64,000 nt of DNA, from positions 10,819,506 to 10,883,505 of the forward strand of contig CM055095.1 of the NCBI GenBank assembly GCA_029204225.1. The letters run 5' to 3'. The notes beneath the pieces are model-generated. The model did not search any database and was not told where the DNA came from. It saw only the letters and a program-made list of their open reading frames with translations. A program made the position numbers and the translations under genes. Within the stretch, counting starts at the first letter, position 1. Every line of letters starts with the position of its first letter. Positions 54,786-64,000 of the stretch are shown here, piece by piece. This DNA is from Diphasiastrum complanatum (Eukaryota > Streptophyta > Lycopodiopsida > Lycopodiales > Lycopodiaceae).

Positions 54786-57136
54786 TAGATGACGTGAGTG
54801 TCGAGCATCAATATTCGGTCCACAAACGAGACACGCATGATATCTGGAAGCTGTAAAACCTCAAGAAATCAAATGCAATTCGTGTTACTTGTAGATCAAA
54901 AAATTAAACATAAATAGCGAATATAGAAAAAATAAATATATAGAAAATGCAGATGATCTCATATTCTAATCACCTAAACAATCACCCAATCCTGGATAGT
55001 CAGGCATTGTCCACATTAGAATTGCGCACAGCAAAAAGTTGTTGTCTTGTATTAAAAGATAGTATTAATGCAAGACAAGACCTACAAGAATCAAAGACAA
55101 AAAAAGAGTACTGGCCAAAATCCCATACATACTCATATCATTCAAAGAGCCCCTTGGATTCTTACCAAGGAAGAGTACAAGTATGTATTGTCAGTCATTT
55201 GCAAGATGAAAACACCAACTGGTTTTCCTCATTCACTACAAACATCATTCACAGCAGAAGGAAAACTTCATGGTCTTAAATCTCATGATTGGTTGAAAAT
55301 GCTTGAGTACATATTTCCAATGTGTGTTCGTGGTTGGCTAACTGATCAACTTCGCGATACCATTTACAAATTAGCATCCATTGTCAGGTACTTACATTTC
55401 TTTCACTCACGTTTTATGCTATTGCATATTTCTTTTACCTACGAATTCGATAAAGTCATATGATGATCATATACTACAAATATGGTGTAGATGGATGTGT
55501 GACAAGGAGATTTGTGAGATAGATGTGGAGAAAAAACATGAAGATATAGTGGAGCCTGTATGTATGCCTGAGAGAGATTTTCCAACCTCCATCTTGGACA
55601 TACAAGTGCATCTGCTTGTGCACTAAGTCCAAGAAATTGGCATTGCCGGTCTTGTGCACTCAAGGTACAAAATACATTATTTTGGTTTTTGTGGCTTCAA
55701 TATATTTAGCATCATTTTTTTTATGTCATTGAACATTGCTCTTATCATGCAATAAATGTTTATAGGTGGATGTTTTTTTTTGGAGAGATTCATGAAAGTT
55801 TTGAAAGATTTTGTGCGTCAAAAGGCAAGACCAAAGGGAAGTATGGCCGAGTGGTGGTTAGCGCAAGAATCTCTTATTTATGTCACTGAATTTTTGCTTC
55901 AAAAACATCTGTCTACGCCACGGTTATGGAATGATGAGGAGAAACCCCAAGGTATGGGTGCTCCTAAGAAAATGACTTCTTCTTAGAGAAAAAATTTCTA
56001 CTTTCATGCTCTATAATTCTAGAGTAATGGATAAGTGGTTGGAATTATATGAACAAGAGAAGAAAAAAAGAACGTTGGCTAGAAATAGACACCGACATAA
56101 TAGACATAGGGGTCATGTTGCACCTTCACGTGATATTGAGCCATTGCCCAACCAATGCACCATAGAATGGATGGTTGACACACTCCAACAAGCAAGATCA
56201 AATGGACAAGTCATAATTGACATGGAATGGGACTTTGCAAGAGGATGTGATTGGAAGGTTTGTTTATTGTTTTTTTATAAAATACAATGTAGCTTGTATA
56301 ATGATTGATTATTGTCTTAATTGCAATTAATATGTGGCAGTATCAAAAGCATAGTGCAATGTGGGCATATGGTCGTCATCATCGCGAACGAGTTGATATG
56401 AAATGACAAACTTATGATTGCGGAGTTATGGCATATTTTAATCAAGAAAGTCAGAGTAGTGCACAAGACCAAAGTCCAATCTATGGAGATCTTGAGTATG
56501 TAGGAACTATTCAAGATATATATGAAGTGTGTTTTGCTGAAAATGAAAAATACTTTTTGTTTGATGTGAAATGGTTCAAAATCAATTATCAAGGGTCAAA
56601 TGCAACCGTGAAAAGAGATCATAGTGGATTTTTTGCTATCGATTCAACCAAGACATTAAGCATGGATTATTCAGACACATTGGTGTTGCCTCGTCATTGT
56701 GAACAGGTGTGTCACATGACATTCATTTTTTCTCAATCATAATTAGTAACATACACTATTTCATTACAATTAACTATTCATGTGGACCTTAGTTTCATGT
56801 TGGAACAATTTTTTTAGCTTAACATCGTTAAATGTGCAGGTATTTTTTCAGCCGGATCAACTAAACAACAAGTGGTGGTATGTTGTTCAAGTAAAGCCAC
56901 ACGCTAGAAATGTATTTGAAAATGCATACATTGAGAATGAAATGGAGGACTTGAATATTGACAACACAAACATGGTTGATGCAGATATAGAAAAATCTCC
57001 AAGTTCTCTAAATATTATAGAAAATACTATAAATGAATCAAATGGCTCTGACACAAACGACAATATTGAGAGAGGGTCCGATTACTATAGTGATGATGAA
57101 AAAATACTTGCACAAACCTTGTTAAATCATTGATAG

Positions 57137-57330
57137 TAGTTTATACAAATTCTTCTTTGTTAGATTGGAATAATGCTGTTGGATATTCTACTGATGTATG
57201 AGTGCAATTGGATTTCATTAATAGTTCTATAAAAGACCGTGAATGTTATTGTATCATACTCTGATGTGTTGGGTTGGGTTTACAATCCCTTAAACGACAG
57301 TTAACATTAGGAGAGGTTCTCAGTGATAAA
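57137..57330. other. 3' flank of the CACTA gene and copia target site
   Basis: AT-rich non-coding DNA. The last five bases, ATAAA (57,326-57,330), are the left target-site duplication of the intact copia element. Confidence 0.7.
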
Positions 57331-57983
57331 TGTGAAAAACTCAGATCCAAAAGATGCTAAAGTTTCATAAAGATCTTGGCCATGGAAGTTATGCACATCT
57401 AGATTGAAAAAATGATAGAAATTGTGATGTTAAGCATACTAAACATCAACTAAACATCAAAATCTGATCATAAGCTTCCACAAACAGAAACTTGCTGTCC
57501 CTGTCCGTACTTCAGAGCCTACAACCTGCATTTCACACGTGTGAAGCCATAGCAACAAAGAAATCACAATTCTAGTGGCTAGAATGCAAGATATGAACAA
57601 AAAAGTGAGAGAGAAGAAGATGGACCTTCAAAGAGCATAACATTCATTCAATAGAATGAAAATGAGATGTGTACATACTCGTGGAGATGGCTATTTATAG
57701 CAGCCATAGTGCCTCTTGGCCACTTGTCTTATGATAGGCTAAAATTGGGGTCCAATAGGATTCACCCATATACCTAGAAATTTGGTCAAATAGGAATGCA
57801 CCAAATTATGAGCCAATAGAAGAGCTCCACACTCGACCTCCTCTAATTAATGTGACCTCAAAAGTAGTGTACACATACTTTGGGCCTCTACATACATGTA
57901 TGAACCTATCTCTAACTTTTATTTGGCCATAGGCCTACAAAATCTCAAGTTAGGAAAATACTACTAGTTGACAATTTTTCACA
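57331..57983 (-). mobile_element. 3' LTR of the intact copia element
   Basis: Identical by eye to the 5' LTR. Its first bases on the minus strand (TGTGA) include the TGA stop of the gag-pol ORF. It contains CTATAAATAG (57,691-57,700) and the CACACGTGTG palindrome (57,534-57,543). Confidence 0.95.
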
Positions 57984-60900
57984 CTCCCTCTTCAACTAGT
58001 TTTAGCATAGATTTAGAAAGTACACCAAGACTTGTTCTATGCTTGAAAAATAAGTCCTTTCCCAATGCTTTGGTAAAGATATCAGCCACACATTCCTTTG
58101 ATGGGACATGTTCAAGCTTGATCTCTTTTGCCAACACTTGTTCTCTCACAAAATGGTAAGCCACCTCGATATGTTTGCTCCTTGCATGGAAAACCGGATT
58201 GCTTGCTAGACTTTGGGCTGAAAGGTTGTCACAAAAGATGATTGGACTCTCTGAAAAATCCAGCAAATGAAGCTCCATAATCATCCTCTTGATCCACACC
58301 ATCTCCTTTGTGCATGATGTCAAAGCTTTGTACTCGGCCTCACTAGAAGAAAGTGATATAGTTGCTTGTTTCTTCGACATCCATGAGATAGCTCCATCAC
58401 CTATGAAAATAGCATGTGCATTTATGGATTTTCTATCCATAAGGTCTCCTGCAAAATCTGAATCTGAAAAACCAAATAAGTTAGGTGATGAGCCTCTATA
58501 AACAATGCCAAAATCTTTTGTTCCCGAGATGTATCTCAAGATCCTCTTTCCTAGTTTCCAATGTTCTATGCTAGGATCTTGCATGAATTGGCTTAATCTA
58601 CCAACACAATAAGATAAATCAGGTCTTGTGATGGTTAGATATATAAGAGAACCTATTAGCTTCCTATAGAGAGTAATGTCCTCGAAGGATCTTTCATTAC
58701 CTCTTATAGTTAGCTTTACATGTGATTCCATAGGTGTATCAATAGGATTTGCATCTACCATATGAAATCTATTGAGAATAGAAATAGCATACTTCTCTTG
58801 TGAAATAAAAGTGATTTGAGAAGTTCTAATTACTTCTATTCCTAAGATATAGCTCAAAAGACCAAGATCATGCACTTCAAATTCCTTTTTTAGTGCTTTC
58901 TTGATATCTTCTATATCTTCCTTGTTCCCTCCACTTAAAATAATGTCATCCACATAAATTAGAAGGATTGTAACATCATTAGCACTAATTCTAAAGTAAA
59001 GTGAATGATCATACTCACTCATAGTGAAGTTTTGAGAAAGTAGAAAAGAGTTAAGCCTAGCATACCAACTCCTTGGTGCTTGCTTAAGACCATACAAACT
59101 TTTTTGTAGAAAACACACATGATTAGGCTTGCTATGAGAAACATAGCTCTCGGGTTGCTCCATGTAGACTTCCTCTTCAAGATCACCATTCAAGAAAGCA
59201 TTAGAAATGTCTAATTGCCAAAGATCCCATCCATAAAGAGTTGCAAGGGAAATGATTACTCTTATGCTCACCATCTTTGCCACGGGTGCAAAGGTTTCCT
59301 CATAGTCAATGCCATGCTCTTGAGCATAACCTTTAGCCACCAACCTTGCCTTCAACTTGTTGATAGATCCATCTTGATTTGTCTTTACCTTGAAGATCCA
59401 TTTGCATCCAATTGCACTTTTGCCCTTTGGAAGCTCCACCAATCTCCATGTGTTGTTCTTCATAAGTGCTTCAAACTCAAGATCCATTGCTTGGATCCAT
59501 TCCTCTTCTTGCCTTGCTTCATCTACACATGAAGGTACATCAAAAGAAGTTAGGAAAGCATAGTTGGATCCATCCACCACTTGCTTACCTTTGCCATCAT
59601 AAGTGAGCCTTGAGGGTTTCACTTTATGCCTTGGAGTTCTCCTTGGAATTTGACTTGAAGAGGCTTCTTCAACATCCACATCCAATGTGTCATCAACTCC
59701 ATTGTCATCAAGCACATTAGTTGCAACAACACCATCATCACTTGAAACAACTTTTGGAATGTTACCTTCATCAAAAATGACATCCCTACTTGTGAACACT
59801 TTCTTGATTGAAGGAACATAAATCCTATATGCTTTGCTTACTTCACTATAACCAACAAAAATGCCCTTTCTTGAAGATGGATCCTCCTTAGTTCTATCAT
59901 CAAGAGTAATGTTGAAGTAGCAAATGCATCCAAAAGTTCTTAGAAACTTGACATTAGGCTTCGTACCAAACAAAGCTTCAAAAGGGGTTTTTCCTTCCAA
60001 TACAACACTTGGCCATCTATTGCATAGGAAATTTGCACACAACAAAGCATCACTCCAAAAAGGTTTAGGAAGATTAGCATTCAATCTCATTGCCTTTGCA
60101 CTCTCACACAAGGTTCTATTCTTCCTCTCGGCCACTCCATTTTGTTGTGGTGTTCTTGGACATGTGTACTCCCTCTTGATCCCATGCTCATCGCAAAAGG
60201 CTTTGAATTTGTTAGAAATGTATTCACCACCATTGTCGCTCCTCAAGCATTTGATTTTGGTTGTAAATTGAGTCTCAATAGCAACTTTGAACTTGACAAA
60301 CACATCAAACACCTCATCCTTGCTCTTTAGTAGATAAACCCAACAAAATCTACTAAAATCATCAATGAAAGTTACATACATCTTAGCACCTCCATTGCTA
60401 ATTGTAGTAACACCATGAATATCCGAATGCAAGAGAGAAAAAGGCATCTTAGATCTAGATATAGATCTAGTATATGGCAATCTATGTGATTTAGACAAAG
60501 CACATTCTTCACAAACATGATTCAAGCAAGTAAGAGACTTGGGAAGTCCCCTTACTACCTCCTTTTTGGCTATTACCTCCAAGGCCTTGTAGTTGAGATG
60601 TCCCATCCTTTTATGCCATACCTCTTGAATTGACATTTGTTCATTTGCCATGCATCCAACTTGGTTAGCAACAACACATGCATCAAGCTTGAACAATTTC
60701 CCTTGCCTTTTCCCTTTTGCAATGATACTACACCCCTTTTTGATCAAGCAAGCATCACCATCAAACTCAACTTTGAATCCTTTGTCAAGCATTTGGCTTA
60801 CACTAAGTAAGTTCTTGGTAATGGATGGAATGAGCAAAACATCTTTCAATTCTATATTCCTATTTGTAGAAAGTGAAATAGGAATTGTGCCAATCCCCTT

Positions 60901-61929
60901 GATTGCACACTCACCATCATTTGCGGTATAGATTACCTTCCTATCACCATCAAATGCCATTAAAGATGAAAAATACTCTTTATGATATGTCATATGAGAA
61001 GTGGCTCCACTATCAATCCACCAAGGATCAATGTCTCCATGATTAGCCAACAAGCAAGATGACATAACAAAAGCATCATTTGAAAGAAGCTCATCCCCAC
61101 CCTCATCAATAGTTAGATTGGTTTGCTTTTCCCCTTGATCCCTCTTTTTCTTAAAACAATCACTAGCAAAATGCCCTTTGACTCCACAATAGAAACATTT
61201 TAGCTTAGATCTATCCTTCTTTTTGCCAAAAGTAGAGTGCTCACCTTGGTCTTGCCCTTTAGACCAATTGCTTTTACCTTTGCCCTTGAACTTGCCTTTA
61301 GAGAACATTGCCTCCTCTTCTCCTCCTTGAGATGTAGAAGATGCTCCCACTCTTGCTTGCAACCTGAATTCTTCAGCCAACAAGACCTCTTGCAAGTCTC
61401 CAACACTTGGTAAACATTTTTGGATAGCATAACTTTGAACAAGATTAGCATGATCATCCAACAAGCCATTGAGAATCACTTGAACAAGCTCCTCATTATT
61501 TATGCCATCATTAATGCATGCTAACTCATCATTCAATGCTTTAACTCTCAAAACAAAAGCATGTCCATTCTCACTCTTCTTTTGCATACAAGAAAAGATT
61601 TGCCTTCTTAAAGTCAACACTCTAGAAGTAGACTTGGATTCATAAACCTTCTTCAAGGCTTCCCAAGCTTCACTAGATGATGTGCACTTACCAACCTCTT
61701 TGATAAGCTCATTTGTCACATTCATCTTGATCATGTGAAGGGCTTTCTTTGCCCTCTTGTCATACCTCAATTGTTCTTGAGGTGCCAAAGGTCTCTCCTC
61801 CACACCTACAACAATATCCATCAACTCATTCATCTCAAGCAAAGACTCCATCCTTACTTTCCAAGTAGAATAGTTGAGGGAGGTAAGCCTATCATTGCTT
61901 TCCAACATGTAGCCTCCATTTGTAGCCAT
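57979..61929 (-). CDS. Copia gag-pol polyprotein, intact, 1316 aa
   Basis: Single ATG-initiated frame with no stop. Order: gag (about 1-230, UBN2/DUF4219-like); a CX2CX4HX4C nucleocapsid knuckle at C245-C258; protease D306-S-G; integrase HHCC motif (H439, H444, C473, C476) and D503, D565, E601 (D-x35-E spacing); RT with KWIF near 843, SLYGLKQAPR at 944-953 and YVDD at 992-995; RNase H with D1156, E1197 and D1234, ending in ADIFTKAL. This protease-integrase-RT-RNase H order defines Ty1/copia. Gag and pol are in one frame, as in many plant copia elements, so gag excess must come from processing or splicing. It would act in cytoplasmic virus-like particles and the nucleus. The frame runs through the polypurine tract and stops inside the LTR. 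All catalytic residues I know are present. Confidence 0.96.
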   Translation of the reverse strand: MATNGGYMLESNDRLTSLNYSTWKVRMESLLEMNELMDIVVGVEERPLAPQEQLRYDKRAKKALHMIKMNVTNELIKEVGKCTSSSEAWEALKKVYESKSTSRVLTLRRQIFSCMQKKSENGHAFVLRVKALNDELACINDGINNEELVQVILNGLLDDHANLVQSYAIQKCLPSVGDLQEVLLAEEFRLQARVGASSTSQGGEEEAMFSKGKFKGKGKSNWSKGQDQGEHSTFGKKKDRSKLKCFYCGVKGHFASDCFKKKRDQGEKQTNLTIDEGGDELLSNDAFVMSSCLLANHGDIDPWWIDSGATSHMTYHKEYFSSLMAFDGDRKVIYTANDGECAIKGIGTIPISLSTNRNIELKDVLLIPSITKNLLSVSQMLDKGFKVEFDGDACLIKKGCSIIAKGKRQGKLFKLDACVVANQVGCMANEQMSIQEVWHKRMGHLNYKALEVIAKKEVVRGLPKSLTCLNHVCEECALSKSHRLPYTRSISRSKMPFSLLHSDIHGVTTISNGGAKMYVTFIDDFSRFCWVYLLKSKDEVFDVFVKFKVAIETQFTTKIKCLRSDNGGEYISNKFKAFCDEHGIKREYTCPRTPQQNGVAERKNRTLCESAKAMRLNANLPKPFWSDALLCANFLCNRWPSVVLEGKTPFEALFGTKPNVKFLRTFGCICYFNITLDDRTKEDPSSRKGIFVGYSEVSKAYRIYVPSIKKVFTSRDVIFDEGNIPKVVSSDDGVVATNVLDDNGVDDTLDVDVEEASSSQIPRRTPRHKVKPSRLTYDGKGKQVVDGSNYAFLTSFDVPSCVDEARQEEEWIQAMDLEFEALMKNNTWRLVELPKGKSAIGCKWIFKVKTNQDGSINKLKARLVAKGYAQEHGIDYEETFAPVAKMVSIRVIISLATLYGWDLWQLDISNAFLNGDLEEEVYMEQPESYVSHSKPNHVCFLQKSLYGLKQAPRSWYARLNSFLLSQNFTMSEYDHSLYFRISANDVTILLIYVDDIILSGGNKEDIEDIKKALKKEFEVHDLGLLSYILGIEVIRTSQITFISQEKYAISILNRFHMVDANPIDTPMESHVKLTIRGNERSFEDITLYRKLIGSLIYLTITRPDLSYCVGRLSQFMQDPSIEHWKLGKRILRYISGTKDFGIVYRGSSPNLFGFSDSDFAGDLMDRKSINAHAIFIGDGAISWMSKKQATISLSSSEAEYKALTSCTKEMVWIKRMIMELHLLDFSESPIIFCDNLSAQSLASNPVFHARSKHIEVAYHFVREQVLAKEIKLEHVPSKECVADIFTKALGKDLFFKHRTSLGVLSKSMLKLVEEGV
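57984..57993 (-). other. Polypurine tract
   Basis: The minus strand reads GAAGAGGGAG immediately before the 3' LTR, the expected plus-strand primer. It is also coding: it encodes the last residues (E-E-G) of the polyprotein. Confidence 0.88.
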
Positions 61930-62526
61930 GTTGCAATGATTGATCTCTGATCTTTGACCTGTTCCAATGCACTAAGCACTCTCTTGAATCAACAAATGAA
62001 ACACAAGAAGAAATCACAAAGATTTGGAACCTAAAACCTTACTTTTTCTCTCTTTTCCTCACTTTTTCCTTAATTTTAGCCACTAGTTTTATGATTTCTT
62101 GATCAAACCAAGACCAAACCTCAATATACTTGCTTTTCCCTCACTCCTAAGATTGAAATACACTCTTGAATCATTCAGCAAACTGAAAATCAGAGGGTTA
62201 CATCAATTTTGAAGTTTTTGACATGAAGAAGCAAGAAATTGAATCAAAAAACTATATGCTAGAATGGAAAACTAATAGGATCTTGTTGGATCTTGCATCT
62301 CCCTCTTTCCAAAACAATTTTTGTCTCCTTATTCTGATAAGTACAGAGGGAATTCGCCCTACTTCAATTGAAATGCATACAAATGATGTTTTGATCACAA
62401 AGATCCAATTTCTACACATAAATCAACAAGATTTTTAGCTAGAAACTTGATTGGAATGCTACAAAAGCAAACTCGCCCACAAATCTCTTCTAAATCTGGC
62501 AAAACCTGCACATTTGGCCGCCTAAT
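61930..62526 (-). other. Untranslated leader of the intact copia element
   Basis: About 600 nt between PBS and ATG with no long frame on the sense strand. It includes any packaging signal, but none can be recognised from sequence. Confidence 0.7.
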
Positions 62527-62538
62527 GCTCTGATACCA
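62527..62538 (-). other. Primer-binding site for initiator-Met tRNA
   Basis: The minus strand reads TGGTATCAGAGC directly next to the 5' LTR end, the classic plant copia PBS complementary to the 3' end of tRNA-iMet. Confidence 0.95.
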
Positions 62539-63191
62539 TGTGAAAAACTCAGATCCAAAAGATGCTAAAGTTTCATAAAGATCTTGGCCATGGAAGTTAT
62601 GCACATCTAGATTGAAAAAATGATAGAAATTGTGATGTTAAGCATACTAAACATCAACTAAACATCAAAATCTGATCATAAGCTTCCACAAACAGAAACT
62701 TGCTGTCCCTGTCCGTACTTCAGAGCCTACAACCTGCATTTCACACGTGTGAAGCCATAGCAACAAAGAAATCACAATTCTAGTGGCTAGAATGCAAGAT
62801 ATGAACAAAAAAGTGAGAGAGAAGAAGATGGACCTTCAAAGAGCATAACATTCATTCAATAGAATGAAAATGAGATGTGTACATACTCGTGGAGATGGCT
62901 ATTTATAGCAGCCATAGTGCCTCTTGGCCACTTGTCTTATGATAGGCTAAAATTGGGGTCCAATAGGATTCACCCATATACCTAGAAATTTGGTCAAATA
63001 GGAATGCACCAAATTATGAGCCAATAGAAGAGCTCCACACTCGACCTCCTCTAATTAATGTGACCTCAAAAGTAGTGTACACATACTTTGGGCCTCTACA
63101 TACATGTATGAACCTATCTCTAACTTTTATTTGGCCATAGGCCTACAAAATCTCAAGTTAGGAAAATACTACTAGTTGACAATTTTTCACA
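62539..63191 (-). mobile_element. 5' LTR of the intact copia element
   Basis: On the minus strand it runs from 63,191 to 62,539. U3 contains three TTCTATTGG/TCCTATTGG/TCCTATTTG-type boxes upstream of the TATA box; the R/U5 part contains CACACGTGTG (62,742-62,751). It ends in CA next to the PBS. Confidence 0.95.
62899..62908 (-). promoter_or_regulatory. TATA box of the 5' LTR
   Basis: The minus strand reads CTATAAATAG, about 284 nt into the LTR. Transcription probably starts about 30 nt downstream, giving R and U5 of roughly 330 nt together. Confidence 0.7.
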
Positions 63192-63196
63192 ATAAA

Positions 63197-64000
63197 CTCT
63201 TGCTAGACTAGGGGTTCCGTTGTCGTGATTAGGGGAAACTTACACATTCGGCTTTGTCTTCCTCGATTACTATCTCACCATCAATATTATGCCCACCTCT
63301 CGATGTCAATAAGGTTGGTGTATAGACAGTTGGTTTTGGAAAACCAAGCTGAATTTGAAATCTGAGAAACTCCTCTTCAGAAGGAAGATCATCTTTTTTT
63401 TGGCACATTTCCTCAACAGCCATTTTCAAGCAATCTTTCTTTGAATAAAATTCATCCTTATTTATATCCTCGACACTAGGGAGAAGATCATCAACATCAT
63501 AATCAATTATATCAGAAAATTCATGAAGCTCCTTCCTCAAAACGCAAAGAGCCTCGGCCTCTTTGAAATAAGAAAGATCCGATATGTCCAATAATGTCAA
63601 AAAAAGAATTATTATCTTTATTGTAAGCGGTCAAGATGATTAGGGATTTATTGGTCAGAGAAATAGTAGTGGTAGTTCTAGGGCCTATAAACAAAGCCCT
63701 AGTTCAAGCATGATCAAAATCTGTACAATCATCTAAAATAACGCCTGCATAAAAAAAAATGATTCAATATCTACCCCATTGATAGAACATTGTTGACAAT
63801 ACGTTAATATTCATATGACATAGTTTGACTTTGAATTCTTCTCTCCCTAGTGAAGTTTTCCAATTGATCGAGAGGGGAATATCCTATTATCATTTCCATG
63901 TCCTGGAGTTTCACCATAATCTACCAAGTGATGATATATTGTGTAGAGTATAACATGACGATGACATTGGCTTCCTTGAGGTATATGAGTTTATGATTGA
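63197..64000 (-). mobile_element. Inverted partner of the 4,872-5,434 repeat, with an open frame
   Basis: 63,446-64,000 matches 4,872-5,434 in reverse up to the window end. The minus-strand frame 63,600-63,229 (about 123 codons) starts in the repeat (YFKEAEALC, then DDLLPSVEDINKDEFY) and continues past the homology into ECVSFP. It is acidic, with no recognised domain. It may be the spacer between protease and RT of a gypsy-type element, but RT motifs lie outside the window if present. Confidence 0.5.

Larger units (their letters stand above)
53660..54870 (-). pseudogene. Inverted middle segment of the CACTA transposase
   Basis: On the minus strand the reading is ACLVCGPN (family: C-P-V-C), RHSRHL, a frameshift, KYLHEDHSFR (family: R-x-F-L-x-x-D-H-x-F-R), then NGMKRLSIFHCLPYW and LLDPMHIFKNVSESI (family: L-D-V-M-H-I-E-K-N-V). 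In an intact TNP2 gene these follow the NPFG motif and precede the GLKSHD motif, so the block is in the right place but reversed. Breakpoints are near 53,665 and 54,870. A solo LTR (53,966-54,785) interrupts it. Confidence 0.82.
52590..57136 (+). mobile_element. CACTA (En/Spm) transposon gene, TNP2 type, rearranged
   Basis: Plus-strand pieces occur in TNP2 order. The N-terminus is 52,594-53,106 (GPHIDQLS, TPLY, LLLLNLQAK). Next is 53,221-53,675 (HACPKDCILYRGEY, IDKEYPCFA, RNIRFGLATDGVNPFG). After an inverted middle comes 55,100-55,390 (GLKSHDWLKMLEYIFPM), then 55,756-55,985 (FLERFMKVLKDFVRQKARP, DUF4218-like) and 56,428-57,133 (YVGTIQDIYEV, VKWFKINYQG, DUF4216-like). Clear GT-AG introns remain, for example 56,707-56,839. 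A TGA at about 56,404 and the inversion of 53,660-54,870 abolish function. The C-terminus is acidic. No CACTA terminal inverted repeat was found. The intact copia element begins about 195 bp past the stop. Confidence 0.85.
57331..63191 (-). mobile_element. Complete Ty1/copia LTR retrotransposon (5861 bp)
   Basis: Two 653-bp LTRs (57,331-57,983 and 62,539-63,191), both TGTGAAAAAC...TTTTTCACA, that I read as identical. They flank a 1316-codon gag-pol ORF, a PBS at 62,527-62,538 and a polypurine tract at 57,984-57,993. The insertion is bracketed by ATAAA at 57,326-57,330 and 63,192-63,196. All parts needed for autonomous retrotransposition by a copia element are present and undamaged by eye. LTR identity means a very recent insertion. 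Confidence 0.96.

Noticed and set aside
58289-60931. Plus-strand ORFs within 57,979-61,929
   Set aside because: They are antisense shadows of the intact gag-pol frame with no domain of their own.
1-64000. CRISPR arrays, bacterial operons, rRNA or tRNA genes
   Set aside because: No spacer-repeat array, Shine-Dalgarno-led gene series, cloverleaf or rRNA signature was seen, and the content is plant nuclear repeats.

Overview
The window is nuclear DNA from a land plant with a large, repeat-rich, AT-rich genome. The evidence is Ty1/copia elements primed by plant initiator-Met tRNA (site TGGTATCAGAGC), Ty3/gypsy remnants, a CACTA (En/Spm) transposon with GT-AG introns, TATA-containing LTRs, and only a few non-transposon exons. 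Nothing looks bacterial or viral. I cannot name the species; a gymnosperm or fern-type genome would fit but is not shown. Many apparent ORFs begin with GTG or TTG and are decayed elements or reading-frame shadows.

Layout. 1-5.4 kb: a TG-rich microsatellite, two 549-bp copies of a copia integrase fragment (one bracketed by a 28-bp repeat), a truncated CACTA N-terminus and a repeat that recurs inverted at the right edge. 5.4-11 kb: palindromic-motif DNA, a decayed gene with a GHTHEDI motif (DUF7869-type), a copia gag/protease scrap and degenerate tandem repeats. 11-15 kb: the most gene-like stretch, with a compact two-exon minus-strand gene (135 aa) with a TATA box and a dinucleotide repeat in its predicted 5' UTR, and a possible terminal exon. 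16-21 kb: a copia-like gag/LTR remnant, minisatellites, and a frame-broken pseudogene of an FCP1/NIF (HAD) phosphatase-like protein. 21.2-39.8 kb: nested copia elements. One copia pol is interrupted for about 11.1 kb (26,964-38,086) by an unrecognised coiled-coil element, an LTR, a gypsy-type gag and an LTR-PBS remnant. 39.8-51.8 kb: a second copy of the coiled-coil element and duplicated gypsy gag and integrase pieces. 51.8-57.3 kb: a SET-domain-like exon, then a CACTA TNP2-type gene whose middle is inverted and carries a solo LTR with target-site duplication.

57,331-63,191 is the best-preserved unit: a complete minus-strand copia retrotransposon with visually identical 653-bp LTRs, ATAAA target-site duplications, PBS, polypurine tract and an uninterrupted 1316-aa gag-pol ORF. 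It is probably a very recent insertion. 63.2-64 kb carries the inverted partner of the 4.9-5.4 kb repeat.

The genes do not form a pathway. The window records successive insertion, nesting, LTR recombination, inversion and decay, with one apparently young element on top. The most unusual candidates are the two-copy coiled-coil element family with no visible pol, the gag with a zinc-knuckle pair on each side of its capsid-like region, and LTRs that share CACACGTGTG palindromes, paired E-box/G-box modules or CCAAT tandem repeats.
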